64,000 nucleotides of DNA. It comes from Paenibacillus aurantius (lineage in GTDB: Bacteria > Bacillota > Bacilli > Paenibacillales > NBRC-103111). Shown here piece by piece: positions 50,977 to 59,380 of the stretch. Every line of letters begins with the position of its first letter. The stretch's first letter is position 1. A program made the position numbers and the translations under genes. Where the stretch lies: NCBI RefSeq assembly GCF_032268605.1, contig NZ_CP130318.1, positions 372,001 to 436,000 on the forward strand, written 5' to 3'. Under the pieces are notes generated by a model. The model saw nothing but the letters and a program-made list of their open reading frames with translations, did not search any database and was not told the DNA's origin.

Positions 50977-51891
50977 ATGATCCCCGATACTTTTATTGAA
51001 AAAATGCGTGTCCTTCATGGTGAGCAAGGTGTCGCATGGTCGAAGGCTTTGCCCCGGCTGATTACCGACTGGGCAAGCCGGTTCCACTTTATCCCGGAAG
51101 CCCCCTTTTCCAACTTGTCCTATAACTTCGTACTCCGAGCTAAGCTTAGGGACGGAAAGCCGGCCGTCCTTAAAGCGTCTTTCTTGAAAGACGAGCTTTC
51201 CAGGGAAGTTAGTGTGCTTCGTGCCTATGAAGGCCGGGGAGCGGTTCATGTGCTTGAGGCAGACGAGGAGTGGGGGGTGGCTTTGCTAGAGGGGGTCGAC
51301 CCAGGCACGCCCTTGTCGTCCATTGAGGATGATGCCCGCGCTACGACTATCTTTTGCGAAGTGTTCCGCCACCTTCATCTCCCAGCACCAACCGGCCGTG
51401 CCTACCCATCCATGAAGCAGCATTTCGCGGCCATTGAGCGATACCGGGAACGGTTCGATGACGTAAATGACTCTCCTTTGCCGGAGAGTTGGTTGGAAAA
51501 TGCCGAAGAATGTCTGACGTACCTCATCACAACCACAAAGGAGAATTGCCTGCTGCACGGCGACCTGCATCATGATAATATCCTGCGCCGGGGCGAAGAC
51601 CAATGGGTGATGATTGACCCCAAGGGCATCATCGGGGATATCCATTTTGATACGATCCAGTATCTGCTTAACTATGAGGATCGTGGGGGTGACCGTGAGG
51701 TGGTGCTGCGCAATCGGATTGCGCTTATGGCCGAACGCCTCAGCCTGGACCCTCGCCGAATCGCGATGTGGGGCGTGGCGCGAGGTGTGCTTGAGGCCTG
51801 CTGGACGTTGGAAGACGGAGGAACGGATTGGCACCGAGGTATCCAAATCACGGAGCGCTTCGCGAGATGCTTGGATGGATGGCCTAGCTAG
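50977..51891 (+). CDS. Aminoglycoside phosphotransferase APH(6)/StrB-like
   Basis: A 304-aa kinase-fold protein of the streptomycin 6-kinase/hydroxyurea phosphotransferase group. The catalytic loop LLHGDLHHDN gives Asp196 and Asn201, and MIDPKG gives Asp214. The closest family phosphorylates streptomycin, but many chromosomal homologues have unknown substrates, so resistance is not assured. The ATG is preceded in frame by TTG at 50974; AAAGGAG is about 12-15 nt upstream. Confidence 0.85.
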   Translation: MIPDTFIEKMRVLHGEQGVAWSKALPRLITDWASRFHFIPEAPFSNLSYNFVLRAKLRDGKPAVLKASFLKDELSREVSVLRAYEGRGAVHVLEADEEWGVALLEGVDPGTPLSSIEDDARATTIFCEVFRHLHLPAPTGRAYPSMKQHFAAIERYRERFDDVNDSPLPESWLENAEECLTYLITTTKENCLLHGDLHHDNILRRGEDQWVMIDPKGIIGDIHFDTIQYLLNYEDRGGDREVVLRNRIALMAERLSLDPRRIAMWGVARGVLEACWTLEDGGTDWHRGIQITERFARCLDGWPS

Positions 51892-51914
51892 AGGCTAAAG
51901 GGAGAGTCGAGAGA

Positions 51915-52442
51915 TTGGAAACCTGTTTTTTGTTAACCGGTAAACCCCGGGCCGGGAAATCATCAGCGATCAAGCGGATTATTCAACAAACGGGTCCCGA
52001 ATATTTTGGCGGTTTTTACACGGAAGAAATCCGCAGCTCTACCGATCGTACGGGATTTACCTGCATAACGCTTGATGGTAAGACCGTCTGTATGGCGAGC
52101 GTGGATAGTACAAGTCCGGTAAGGGTAGGGAGATACGGGGTGGACCTGGATGCTTTTGAAAGTGTGGCTTTGGAAGCCGTGAGGGTGTCATTAACTACTA
52201 AGAAAATCACGGTAGTAGATGAGATCGGCTTTATGCAAATGTTGTCCGCTCCTTTTGAAACCATGATCCACGAAGTTATTTCGAGTTCTACCCATGCTAT
52301 TCTAGGGACCATTGGTGTGGACAGCCATCCGAGTATGGACCAGATAAAGAAGCTGCCGGGGGTAAAGCTTTATCATCTGGGTGAAGAGAATCGGGAGTCA
52401 ATGATAGAAAGAATATCAAAGGATATTCGTAAGTTTTTGTAA
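51915..52442 (+). CDS. THEP1-type nucleoside-triphosphatase
   Basis: A 175-aa P-loop NTPase of the NTPase_1/THEP1 family, more usual in archaea and thermophiles. Walker A is GKPRAGKS (9-16) and Walker B VVDEIG (100-105). Members hydrolyse NTPs; the cellular role is unclear, perhaps nucleotide-related kinase activity. TTG start with GGGAGAG 8 nt upstream; 24 nt after the kinase gene, so probably co-transcribed. Confidence 0.85.
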   Translation: METCFLLTGKPRAGKSSAIKRIIQQTGPEYFGGFYTEEIRSSTDRTGFTCITLDGKTVCMASVDSTSPVRVGRYGVDLDAFESVALEAVRVSLTTKKITVVDEIGFMQMLSAPFETMIHEVISSSTHAILGTIGVDSHPSMDQIKKLPGVKLYHLGEENRESMIERISKDIRKFL

Positions 52443-52542
52443 AGGGCTTGGGAACGGCATAACCGCAATCGAAAAGAAATCCGGGGCCTTCGCTGCCTGC
52501 TATAATGATGGGGCATGGAGGATTTTCGGAAGGTGGGAAGAG

Positions 52543-53109
52543 ATGCGAAAGGTTAACTTGTACTTGCATATGTCGCTAGATGGGGTCGTTACCGATCTCG
52601 ACCGTTGGATGGACTACAGCGAAGAGATGCTCCTGGATGCTTATGACTATTATAAAACCGTCGATACGATCATCATGGGAGGCCAAACGTATGCTTCCAT
52701 GGCCGGCTATTGGCAGGCGGCGGAACGGACCTCGGAGTCAGCGCTTGAACGCGACGTGGCCAGGCGAATCCATGCAATGGAGAAGCTAGTTCTTACGCGA
52801 TCGAATCCGGATCTGGTGTGGGCCAACTCCCAACGACTGATTGTTAAGGAGCCGGAGGCCTTTGTCCAAGAAATAACGGCACTCCAACAAAAAGGCGGCT
52901 TGTCCATCTCCGTGGAGAGTGGCGTCCGTACGTGGCAGTCTTTCCTTCAGCATGATCTGTACGATGAGCTGTGGCTGACTGTGCATCCGGCCATTGCCGG
53001 AAGCGGCGATCGATTGTTTGAGGGGGAGGGAAGGGTTGCCCGTTTGCAGTTGAAAAGCAGCAAAACGTATGAAAACGGGGCGATAGTGGTCCATTACCGG
53101 AAGATTTAA
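52543..53109 (+). CDS. RibD C-terminal/dihydrofolate reductase-like protein
   Basis: A 188-aa protein with the DHFR-like fold of the RibD_C family: KVNLYLHMSLDGVVTD at the start, DTIIMGGQTYASM, and VHPAIAGSGDRLFEG near the end. These proteins are probably NAD(P)H reductases of unknown substrate. An extended -10 (TGC-TATAAT, 52501-52506) gives it its own promoter. Confidence 0.88.
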   Translation: MRKVNLYLHMSLDGVVTDLDRWMDYSEEMLLDAYDYYKTVDTIIMGGQTYASMAGYWQAAERTSESALERDVARRIHAMEKLVLTRSNPDLVWANSQRLIVKEPEAFVQEITALQQKGGLSISVESGVRTWQSFLQHDLYDELWLTVHPAIAGSGDRLFEGEGRVARLQLKSSKTYENGAIVVHYRKI

Positions 53110-53240
53110 CGGACATCTTGCATTAAAATGCTCAATGGAATGGATATCCATGGGGAAGAATTCTTTCAAACCCTTGTTAATATCATTTATATCTAATCAA
53201 ATAAAAATTTTTATATCTTCTGATGTAAGCTATACGCCAT
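53110..53240. other. AT-rich intergenic stretch
   Basis: Markedly AT-rich compared with flanking DNA (for example 53170-53220). No gene seen. With the next small gene it may be a foreign islet. Confidence 0.5.
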
Positions 53241-53480
53241 TTATTGGTTTTCTCTCAATTCTAACTCCTTTATCGTTATGCCATCTGGGGTTAGCCGATA
53301 TAGTCCGATAACAACTGGATTAATCTGCACCAATCCAACTCTCAAAAGGTCTTTAAGGACCTTTTGTACATCTGGAAAATCCCCTGATGCTGTTGGAAAA
53401 CCTTTAGCAATCTGTATTGGTGTTTGCCATTCAGTGGTTAATGCTAGTAACACGATTCGTTGCTTTGAGGTTAAGTTCAT
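53241..53480 (-). CDS. Small winged-helix-like protein
   Basis: A 79-aa protein with helix-strand pattern like a winged helix (SKQRIVLLALTTEWQTPIQI, then VLKDLLRVGLVQINPVVIGL). Probably a DNA-binding regulator of the PadR/MarR-like fold, but not assignable to a family. AGAGG lies upstream of the ATG. Codon use is more AT-rich than its neighbours, suggesting acquisition. Next to it, 53481-53641 holds no convincing gene. Confidence 0.65.
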   Translation of the reverse strand: MNLTSKQRIVLLALTTEWQTPIQIAKGFPTASGDFPDVQKVLKDLLRVGLVQINPVVIGLYRLTPDGITIKELELRENQ

Positions 53481-53641
53481 ACTTCTTCCTCTCTATTCCT
53501 TCAGGTAATTTTATTAATATATGTGTACGTCCTTAAGCCGAAGACGCCCAATACAAAAAAAGCGGCCGTCCAAGACGTCACCTTACCGTCCCAGGCTGCC
53601 GCATCTTCTTCCGTTACCTCTTTGTTTACACCAAGTCCCTT

Positions 53642-55705
53642 TTACCAGGCGTCGGCCGACGGTTTGATCTTCACCTCATCGAAAAAGACCTTGCCGTTCG
53701 CCACCGTATAGGTGGTGTGGCCGAGGTAGATGGTGACGACATCCGTGGCGTTGGCCGGGGCCGTGAAGGTGACCGACTTCGCGGTCCAGGCCGTGTCGCT
53801 GAACGTAAGGTTAGCGAGCGAGGTGTTCGTGGTCTCGTTCTTGACGATCACCCGCCCTCCGGCTCCGGAGCCGTCGGTTTTGCCGTAGAAGGTAAGGATA
53901 TAAGAGGCCGAAGACGTCCAATCCTTCCACGACTGCGTCAAATACTGCCAGGACGTGCCATTGCCTACGATCGTGGCCCCGTAAGCGCCGCTGTACTTGT
54001 TGGCGGCATCCCGGAAGGCCGTCGCCGATGTCGAGCCCACGCGGGCCCAGCGGGCGGGCAAGGTGCTGTCGGCGCTCGAGACGAGCTCAAAGCCTTGGTT
54101 CGTCAGCTTCTTCGGATCCCACTTCATGATGTGCGCGAGCGTCAGCAGATCTCCAGTGTTGGCCGGGGTATAGCTGCGGAACTGCTCAGCCGCGATGGAC
54201 CAGACGACATCCTTGAATTGGGCCAGTTCGAGCCAGTTCATCATCACCTTGGAGTACTGGGTCTGGCTGGGGGAAAGGCCGCTTACATAGCGCGCCAGAG
54301 TAGGCGCGGTGAGCGACTGGTTCCACATTTTGTCGACGAGGGTGGAGGTGAATTTGTCCATATCGGAGCTTGTGAAGATGAGTCCGCTCCGGTACATCTC
54401 TACGGCGAAAGCAACATCGACATGCCCGTGTGCCGTATCCTCGGGAGGGGTAGAACTGGAATCGCTGTAATTCCACGTATAGGCGGTGCCGTTCGCGGCA
54501 AGATTGTCCTTCAGATATTGGGCCATCTTCTTGGCCTTGCTTAGATAGGCGGCGTTTCCGTTCACGTCATACATCACCTTCAGCATGTGGGTGAAGGCGA
54601 TCGACATATTGAAAGGAAGACTCTTGTTCGGAGCTCCGAAGCCGAGCGTATCGCGGAGATTGGGCGGGTGCATGTAGATGCCCGACACCCCGGGGGTTAC
54701 CTCCTTCCAGCTGTTGCCTATGTAGGAGCTCGATTCCCAGCGGGGCACAATCTCGTTCTCGATGAAGCTGCGGTAGGTCGTGGCCTTCGTCTGATAAGCA
54801 GACAGAGAGGAATCCGAGGCCACGAGGCGGACGAATTCCGCCATGGGCAGCGTCGTCATGCCGTCATGAACGAGATAGGGGTAGCGGGCGCTGACCTTCA
54901 CGTTATCGAAGTAGGCCGTTCCGCCGGTGACGTTGTACGATTGGTGCCCGAGCCACAGCTCGAGCGTATGTCCGGCCGCCGGAGCCGTAAACTCCACGGA
55001 ATAGAAGGACCACGCGGTACCGTCCACCGTGACGCTGCCGAGGATCGTGCCGGCTGTCCGGTCATAGACGTAGGCTTGGCCTTTGGCGGCGGAGCCGTTC
55101 GTTTTACCGTAGAGGCGAAGGACATAGTGAGTGTTCGGCTCATACCCTATGAACGGCTGGTAGAGCTTCTGCCAGGAGGTTCCGTTCGTTTTCAGCACAA
55201 GCCCCCAGCTGTCGTTGTTGTACTCGCCTGCCGCATTGGAGCGGTAAGCGGTGGCCGAGGTGGACTGGAAGCGAATCCATCCGTCCGGGAGGGTGCTGTC
55301 CGTGGCGGAAGCCGTTTCGAATCCCTCGTTCGGCACGTCGAGAGGAGAGTAGCTGTACGTATCCCAGCCAAGGTAGCCGTCTCCGTCGTTGTCGTTGGCA
55401 TTGGCGAGAATGGTATCGGAATGGGTGGTGAATTTATCGAGCCAGGCGGTGTTTTTGGTGGATTGGTACAAGGACAGGTAGCTGCGGAGGATATAGCTTT
55501 CGGACCAGGCAAGGGTGCCGGATTCAGGGCTGGTGTAATACTGGCCGCCGATGGACTGCTCCAGCGCGGTATATTTGTCGTACCACAGGTTGCCCGAGGC
55601 ACGGGCCGGAAGTGAGACGCCCATCAAGAGAATCAAGGAAGAGAGAACCGAAACGAGAAGCTTGCGGCTAAGAGAGGTAAGGGGCAAGCGGCGGATCATG
55701 GTCAT
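53642..55705 (-). CDS. Secreted carbohydrate-active protein with two CBM-like modules
   Basis: A 687-aa exported protein. Signal peptide ends at PARASG. An alpha-helical barrel-like domain (from LWYDKYTALEQSIGGQYYTS) with an EF-hand-like NDNDGDGYLGWD is interrupted by a beta-sandwich module (about 125-270, NEGFETASATDSTLPDGW) and resumes at YPYLVHDGMTTLPMAEFVRL; a second homologous module ends the protein (NQGFELVSSADSTLPARW onward). This looks like a polysaccharide lyase or glycosidase of an alpha/alpha toroid type, family not identified. AGGAGG lies 8 nt before the ATG and a consensus cre site 25 nt upstream of the start. Confidence 0.7.
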   Translation of the reverse strand: MTMIRRLPLTSLSRKLLVSVLSSLILLMGVSLPARASGNLWYDKYTALEQSIGGQYYTSPESGTLAWSESYILRSYLSLYQSTKNTAWLDKFTTHSDTILANANDNDGDGYLGWDTYSYSPLDVPNEGFETASATDSTLPDGWIRFQSTSATAYRSNAAGEYNNDSWGLVLKTNGTSWQKLYQPFIGYEPNTHYVLRLYGKTNGSAAKGQAYVYDRTAGTILGSVTVDGTAWSFYSVEFTAPAAGHTLELWLGHQSYNVTGGTAYFDNVKVSARYPYLVHDGMTTLPMAEFVRLVASDSSLSAYQTKATTYRSFIENEIVPRWESSSYIGNSWKEVTPGVSGIYMHPPNLRDTLGFGAPNKSLPFNMSIAFTHMLKVMYDVNGNAAYLSKAKKMAQYLKDNLAANGTAYTWNYSDSSSTPPEDTAHGHVDVAFAVEMYRSGLIFTSSDMDKFTSTLVDKMWNQSLTAPTLARYVSGLSPSQTQYSKVMMNWLELAQFKDVVWSIAAEQFRSYTPANTGDLLTLAHIMKWDPKKLTNQGFELVSSADSTLPARWARVGSTSATAFRDAANKYSGAYGATIVGNGTSWQYLTQSWKDWTSSASYILTFYGKTDGSGAGGRVIVKNETTNTSLANLTFSDTAWTAKSVTFTAPANATDVVTIYLGHTTYTVANGKVFFDEVKIKPSADAW

Positions 55706-55729
55706 GGTGCATTCCTCCTGAATGTGAAG

Positions 55730-55744
55730 TTGTAAGCGCAATCA
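55730..55744 (-). promoter_or_regulatory. Catabolite-responsive element (cre)
   Basis: TTGTAAGCGCAATCA on the plus strand fits the CcpA consensus WTGNAANCGNWNNCW at every fixed position. It sits just upstream of the ribosome site of the secreted carbohydrate-active gene, so glucose repression through CcpA is expected. The remaining upstream 200 bp show no gene. Confidence 0.82.
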
Positions 55745-55952
55745 TTTCAGAATCTGCGGGTATCCTCCTTTCCTTAACTGAATGGACAAAAATAATACAG
55801 GTTCGATACGTGTGACACGAAATTACGATAACATACCCGTTGGCTGAAATCCAGTGGCGCCGGACCTTCGTTTCCAAAAGATTTTCTTCCCTGGGAGGAA
55901 TCCAGGAAGGGATCGCGTCAGGCAAGCAGAAAAGGCCAAGAAAAATTTAAAT

Positions 55953-55988
55953 TATTCCTTGACAGGAATATTCCAATATGGGTATATT
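55953..55988 (+). promoter_or_regulatory. Promoter with palindromic operator for the AHSA1-like gene
   Basis: TTGACA (55959-55964) and TATATT (55983-55988), spacing 18. TATTCC-TTGACA-GGAATA (55953-55970) is an inverted repeat around the -35, and GGAATATTCC (55965-55974) is a perfect palindrome. This resembles ArsR-family operators, which commonly control AHSA1-domain genes, but no ArsR gene is adjacent. Confidence 0.7.
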
Positions 55989-56039
55989 TAAGACATCGGA
56001 AAGCGCATCGAATAAAACCACTCAGGAGGAATGAAGACA

Positions 56040-56516
56040 ATGACTAGCCAAGCCAAACACACCAAGACGACCGTGGAAGGAAGAGAACTGATCGTCGAAC
56101 GCCTCATGCCCGCTCCCCGCGAGCTGGTCTTCCAGACATGGACGAAGCAGGAGCATCTGCAGAACTGGTGGGGACCGAAGGGCTTTACCATTACGGTTCA
56201 GGAGATCGAGGTGAAGCCGGGGGGAGTATGGCGCTATGTGATGCATGGGCCGGACGGCGTGGACTACGACAATGTGATCCGTTACCGGGAAGTCGTCCGG
56301 CCGGAGCGGCTCGTTTATTCCCACGGGGACAGCGTGGACGAAGAGCAGTTCCAGGTGACGGTAACCTTTGCCGAGGAGGGCAGCCAGACGGACATCGTCA
56401 TGCGAATGGCGTTCCGTTCCGCCGAGGAGCTGCAGGTGAGCGTCGAACGGTATGGAGCGGTGGAGGGAGCGGCTTCGACTCTCGACCGTCTCGAAGAAGA
56501 GCTGGCCCGACTCTAA
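56040..56516 (+). CDS. AHSA1/SRPBCC domain protein
   Basis: A 158-aa START-like fold protein: LIVERLMPAPRELVFQTWTK and HLQNWWGPKGF are typical of the activator-of-Hsp90 homologue 1-like family. It likely binds a hydrophobic ligand; function unknown. I chose ATG 56040 because AGGAGG is 11 nt upstream; ATG 56031 is too close to it. It is followed 28 nt later by a DoxX-like gene, a common pairing. Confidence 0.88.
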   Translation: MTSQAKHTKTTVEGRELIVERLMPAPRELVFQTWTKQEHLQNWWGPKGFTITVQEIEVKPGGVWRYVMHGPDGVDYDNVIRYREVVRPERLVYSHGDSVDEEQFQVTVTFAEEGSQTDIVMRMAFRSAEELQVSVERYGAVEGAASTLDRLEEELARL

Positions 56517-56544
56517 ATTTCCCATCCAAAGGAGAGGATCGCAA

Positions 56545-56949
56545 ATGAGAAAAATCAGTACCGGCTATTGGATTTTTACCGTTCTGCTTATTGGCTTGAT
56601 GGGTGTCGGGGCCATTCCCGACCTGCTGTCCGTTCCCGATGCGGTTAAACTGTTCGAGCATTTGGGGTATCCGGCCTACCTGCTTCCGTTTCTCGGGCTG
56701 GCTAAGCTGCTGGGGATTGTCGCCATTCTCGTTCCGGGCTTCCCCCGGGTGAAGGAATGGGCGTACGCGGGGTTCGTCTTTGATCTGACGGGGGCCATGT
56801 ATTCGACCATCTCCGTAGGCGATCCCGTTGGGGGATGGATTACTTTTCTTGTGGGATACCTCATCATTGCCGGCTCCTACGTGTTCTACCACAAGAGGAA
56901 AAAAGCAAGCGTGGCCGTAACGGCGGCTGCCGTTCCCACGCTGGGCTAG
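56545..56949 (+). CDS. DoxX-like membrane protein
   Basis: A 134-aa four-helix membrane protein with the segment GLAKLLGIVAILVPGFPRVK, paralogous to the gene at 50388. AAAGGAGAGG precedes the ATG. It forms a two-gene operon with the AHSA1-like gene. Confidence 0.86.
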   Translation: MRKISTGYWIFTVLLIGLMGVGAIPDLLSVPDAVKLFEHLGYPAYLLPFLGLAKLLGIVAILVPGFPRVKEWAYAGFVFDLTGAMYSTISVGDPVGGWITFLVGYLIIAGSYVFYHKRKKASVAVTAAAVPTLG

Positions 56950-57085
56950 CGTCTCATGCGGGGCCGCCTTACCTCCGCCGCCCAAACCTAAACGGCCCTT
57001 GGCCAACACCAAGCTAGCGCCTAACGCGAAAGCATCCACGCTTCCGCCGCGCCAGCCCCCCAAACGGCCCTTGGCCGACATCAAG
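56945..57085. repeat. Two tandem imperfect repeats of about 70 bp
   Basis: Unit one runs 56945-57012 and unit two 57013-57085; both begin GCTAGCG and end with AACGGCCCTTGGCC-ACA-CAAG (21 of 23 bases shared). The first copy contains the stop codon of the DoxX-like gene. No gene lies here. Confidence 0.65.
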
Positions 57086-57127
57086 AAGGACCAGCCGCCA
57101 TTGCGGACTGGTCCTTCTTGATGTCGG
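57075..57127. terminator. Long 20-bp stem-loop between convergent genes
   Basis: CCGACATCAAGAAGGACCAG (57075-57094) pairs perfectly with 57108-57127; inside, CCGC pairs with GCGG. There is no T-run on either strand, but its position between convergent genes suggests a bidirectional end signal or a repeat-derived hairpin. Confidence 0.6.
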
Positions 57128-57198
57128 CTGGGCCGGAAAGAGCGGCACTGCCCACATCGGTGGGGCGGGCGGGGGCGTGCCGCGGCAAAGGCACCAGC

Positions 57199-59169
57199 CT
57201 AACCTTGGGGCAGCAAAGCGTATCGCTTGAGCCGGCTCGCGGCATCGGAGTAATACAGGCTGCCGTTCCCGCCGTCGCAGAGCAGGAAAGCCCCGGACCG
57301 GTCAAGCACAGTGATCTCCTTGGTCGCCGGGTCCATGCGGAACAGGGCCTCGGCGAGCCGGACGGTCCCGTAAATGTAGCCGTCTTCAGCCTGCAGCAGG
57401 TGGGCGTCCCGCCAGTAATGCTTGCCGTAGCTCATGATCTCCGGAAAAGCCAGCGTCTTCCAGGTGACGGCACGCACGGACGGGTCATACGTGAACAGGT
57501 AGCCCTCCGCCATCCCCCAGATGAGGCCGTCCCGGTCCAGCGTGACCGCGGAAACCTCGTGCAGGCCGGGGATGCCGAGCCGGACGAGCTCGGGTCGGCC
57601 TTCTCCGGCAGGGAAGACGAGCAGGCCGGCTTCGTTCTCGACCGGATCGATGCCGAGTCCACCCCATACGGACGTTCCGGCATAGAGGATCCCGTCGTGG
57701 AAGACAGCGGCTACCAAGCTGAGAGAGCCCGCCGGACGGTCATGCACGGTCAGCCCGTCCGTCACGGGGTCGTACACGGCGAGACACCCTCCGTGCGTTC
57801 CGTAAACAGGAGCGGTTCCGATGTAGAGCTTCCCGTCGCTGCCGGCCGTCATGGCGAAAGGCCGGTCCTGGCCCGAAAGGGCGAACAGCATGCGGGGGTT
57901 ATCGCCCCCCTGATCCAACGTCCACGGCAAGCGGGGATCGTAACGGTACACCTTGGCCCCCGGGTAAATGCCGAAATACAGAATCCCGTCAAGCACGGCT
58001 ATATTCTCGGACTGGCCGAGCCCGCGGAGCTGGCGGGTAAGGCCCGTCGCGGGATCGTGGACGCCGGTCCCCCCGACGAGGTAGCCGCTCGTATAGAGGA
58101 GACCGTCGGGGCCGGGGCGCAAGCTGTTGAGGAGCGTCGGAGACTCCTGCACGGCCGGAATCTCCAGCTCCATACGAGAGGCGGCGGGGTTGTACTTGAA
58201 CAAGCAGGTTTGCCCGCTGCGGTTGCCGACGCCAACCAACGTACGGCCGGGGTAGGTGTCCTGATCGGCCAGCCGGACCTGTGCGAACCCGATCGGATCG
58301 AAGGGAACGGCGGCGCCGGTCTCACGGCCGGCCGGGCTGCCGGGTTCATACGCATAGAGCTTGCCGCCGGACGAATAATAGACCGCTCCCTCCAGAAGAG
58401 GGGAGACGCCGAAGGAATCGACCTCCTCCAGCCTGGACTCGAGCTCAAGCCCACCGGAAGGACGGGCCGGATCCGCCAGCCGGAAAACGAATACCGTGCG
58501 GCCCGGAGTGACGCGGACGAACAGCCGTCCCGCCTCCACGCTCAGGTTGTAGACGAACTGGCCTCGGGCTTCCTCCGGCAGAAGCTCCGCCAGGCTTCCG
58601 TCATTTAAGCGGTAGCGGACCAGGTGTGCACGAGAGCCGATGCCGGCATAAAGTTCATCCCGTTCGGCATCCCAGGCCAGGCTGCGGATGTACTGCTCGC
58701 CTTCCTGCAGAGGCCCGTCCCCGATCAGCGTGATTCCCGAATCGGAATGATAGCGGAACAGCCGGGCTCCGGGGAAGGTTCCGCCGTAGACCGAGCCGTC
58801 TTCGGCCGCCGCCAAGGCGAAGACGTAACTGTTGTCGGGGACGGCCAGGCCGAGGTCTTCGGCGGTTTCGCTGCCGGGGACATACCGGTACAGGTGGCCG
58901 TTCATGTTGGACCCGACATAGATGGTTCCGTCTGCGGCGGCGGCGGAAGCCCAGGACGAAGGAGCACCCGGAAGGGGAAGCTCGCGAAGCACCCCTCCGG
59001 TGTTCAGATCGATGACGGCGAGCCGGGCGTCGGCATCGTAGGACCCGTCAATGACGGCATACAGCAGATGACCGTCCTGCGGGCCGCGTCCGGGAACGGC
59101 GGTATGGACGGTGGCATTAAGCACCTGGGGACCGAGATCGGCCGCAGCATGGGGGAGAGTGGGCTTCAT
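57199..59169 (-). CDS. Large cytoplasmic beta-propeller protein
   Basis: A 656-aa protein built of repeated about 40-residue blades (DGTIYVGSNMNGHLYRYVPG, DGSVYGGTFPGARLFRYHSD, DGILYFGIYPGAKVYRYDPR and others), a PQQ/WD-like propeller, perhaps double. No signal peptide. I chose ATG 59169 (MKPTLPHAAADLG), 9 nt after GGAGG. Divergent from the NodB-like gene and sharing the ATACAAGTAT motif, it probably serves the same saccharide pathway, perhaps as a lyase or binding protein. Not assigned to a characterised family. Confidence 0.7.
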   Translation of the reverse strand: MKPTLPHAAADLGPQVLNATVHTAVPGRGPQDGHLLYAVIDGSYDADARLAVIDLNTGGVLRELPLPGAPSSWASAAAADGTIYVGSNMNGHLYRYVPGSETAEDLGLAVPDNSYVFALAAAEDGSVYGGTFPGARLFRYHSDSGITLIGDGPLQEGEQYIRSLAWDAERDELYAGIGSRAHLVRYRLNDGSLAELLPEEARGQFVYNLSVEAGRLFVRVTPGRTVFVFRLADPARPSGGLELESRLEEVDSFGVSPLLEGAVYYSSGGKLYAYEPGSPAGRETGAAVPFDPIGFAQVRLADQDTYPGRTLVGVGNRSGQTCLFKYNPAASRMELEIPAVQESPTLLNSLRPGPDGLLYTSGYLVGGTGVHDPATGLTRQLRGLGQSENIAVLDGILYFGIYPGAKVYRYDPRLPWTLDQGGDNPRMLFALSGQDRPFAMTAGSDGKLYIGTAPVYGTHGGCLAVYDPVTDGLTVHDRPAGSLSLVAAVFHDGILYAGTSVWGGLGIDPVENEAGLLVFPAGEGRPELVRLGIPGLHEVSAVTLDRDGLIWGMAEGYLFTYDPSVRAVTWKTLAFPEIMSYGKHYWRDAHLLQAEDGYIYGTVRLAEALFRMDPATKEITVLDRSGAFLLCDGGNGSLYYSDAASRLKRYALLPQG

Positions 59170-59187
59170 TAGCATAGGCCTCCAAAC

Positions 59188-59197
59188 ATACAAGTAT
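59188..59197. promoter_or_regulatory. ATACAAGTAT operator motif, copy 1
   Basis: Lies directly upstream of the ribosome site of the propeller gene. One of three identical or complementary copies in this cluster; likely the binding site of a common regulator (GntR-like spacing). Confidence 0.55.
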
Positions 59198-59292
59198 GAT
59201 ACTACTATACCTCATGCTTATCCTTTTGAGGAGAGCGAGAATGGGCAGCGACCTCTTTATGAAAACGGTGAAAATCGAATTTTCAAAAAGTT

Positions 59293-59338
59293 TTGCTAGT
59301 CAATCTTCTCCCCCTATACTATAATACAATACAAGTAT
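59293..59338 (+). promoter_or_regulatory. Promoter and ATACAAGTAT copy 2 for the NodB-like gene
   Basis: TTGCTA (59293-59298) and TATACT (59315-59320), spacing 16, followed by ATACAAGTAT at 59329-59338, positioned near the transcription start as expected for a repressor site. Confidence 0.6.
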
Positions 59339-59380
59339 GGTACATATAACGACTTGTCTGCTGCGAAAGGGGTTTTCTGC

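Noticed and set aside
56991-57085. Reading the 23-nt repeats as a CRISPR-like array
   Set aside because: Only two imperfect copies, and the intervening DNA is itself part of a larger 70-bp tandem duplication.
57118-58608. 496-codon plus-strand open frame
   Set aside because: Antisense to the propeller gene, whose blade repeats are unmistakable.
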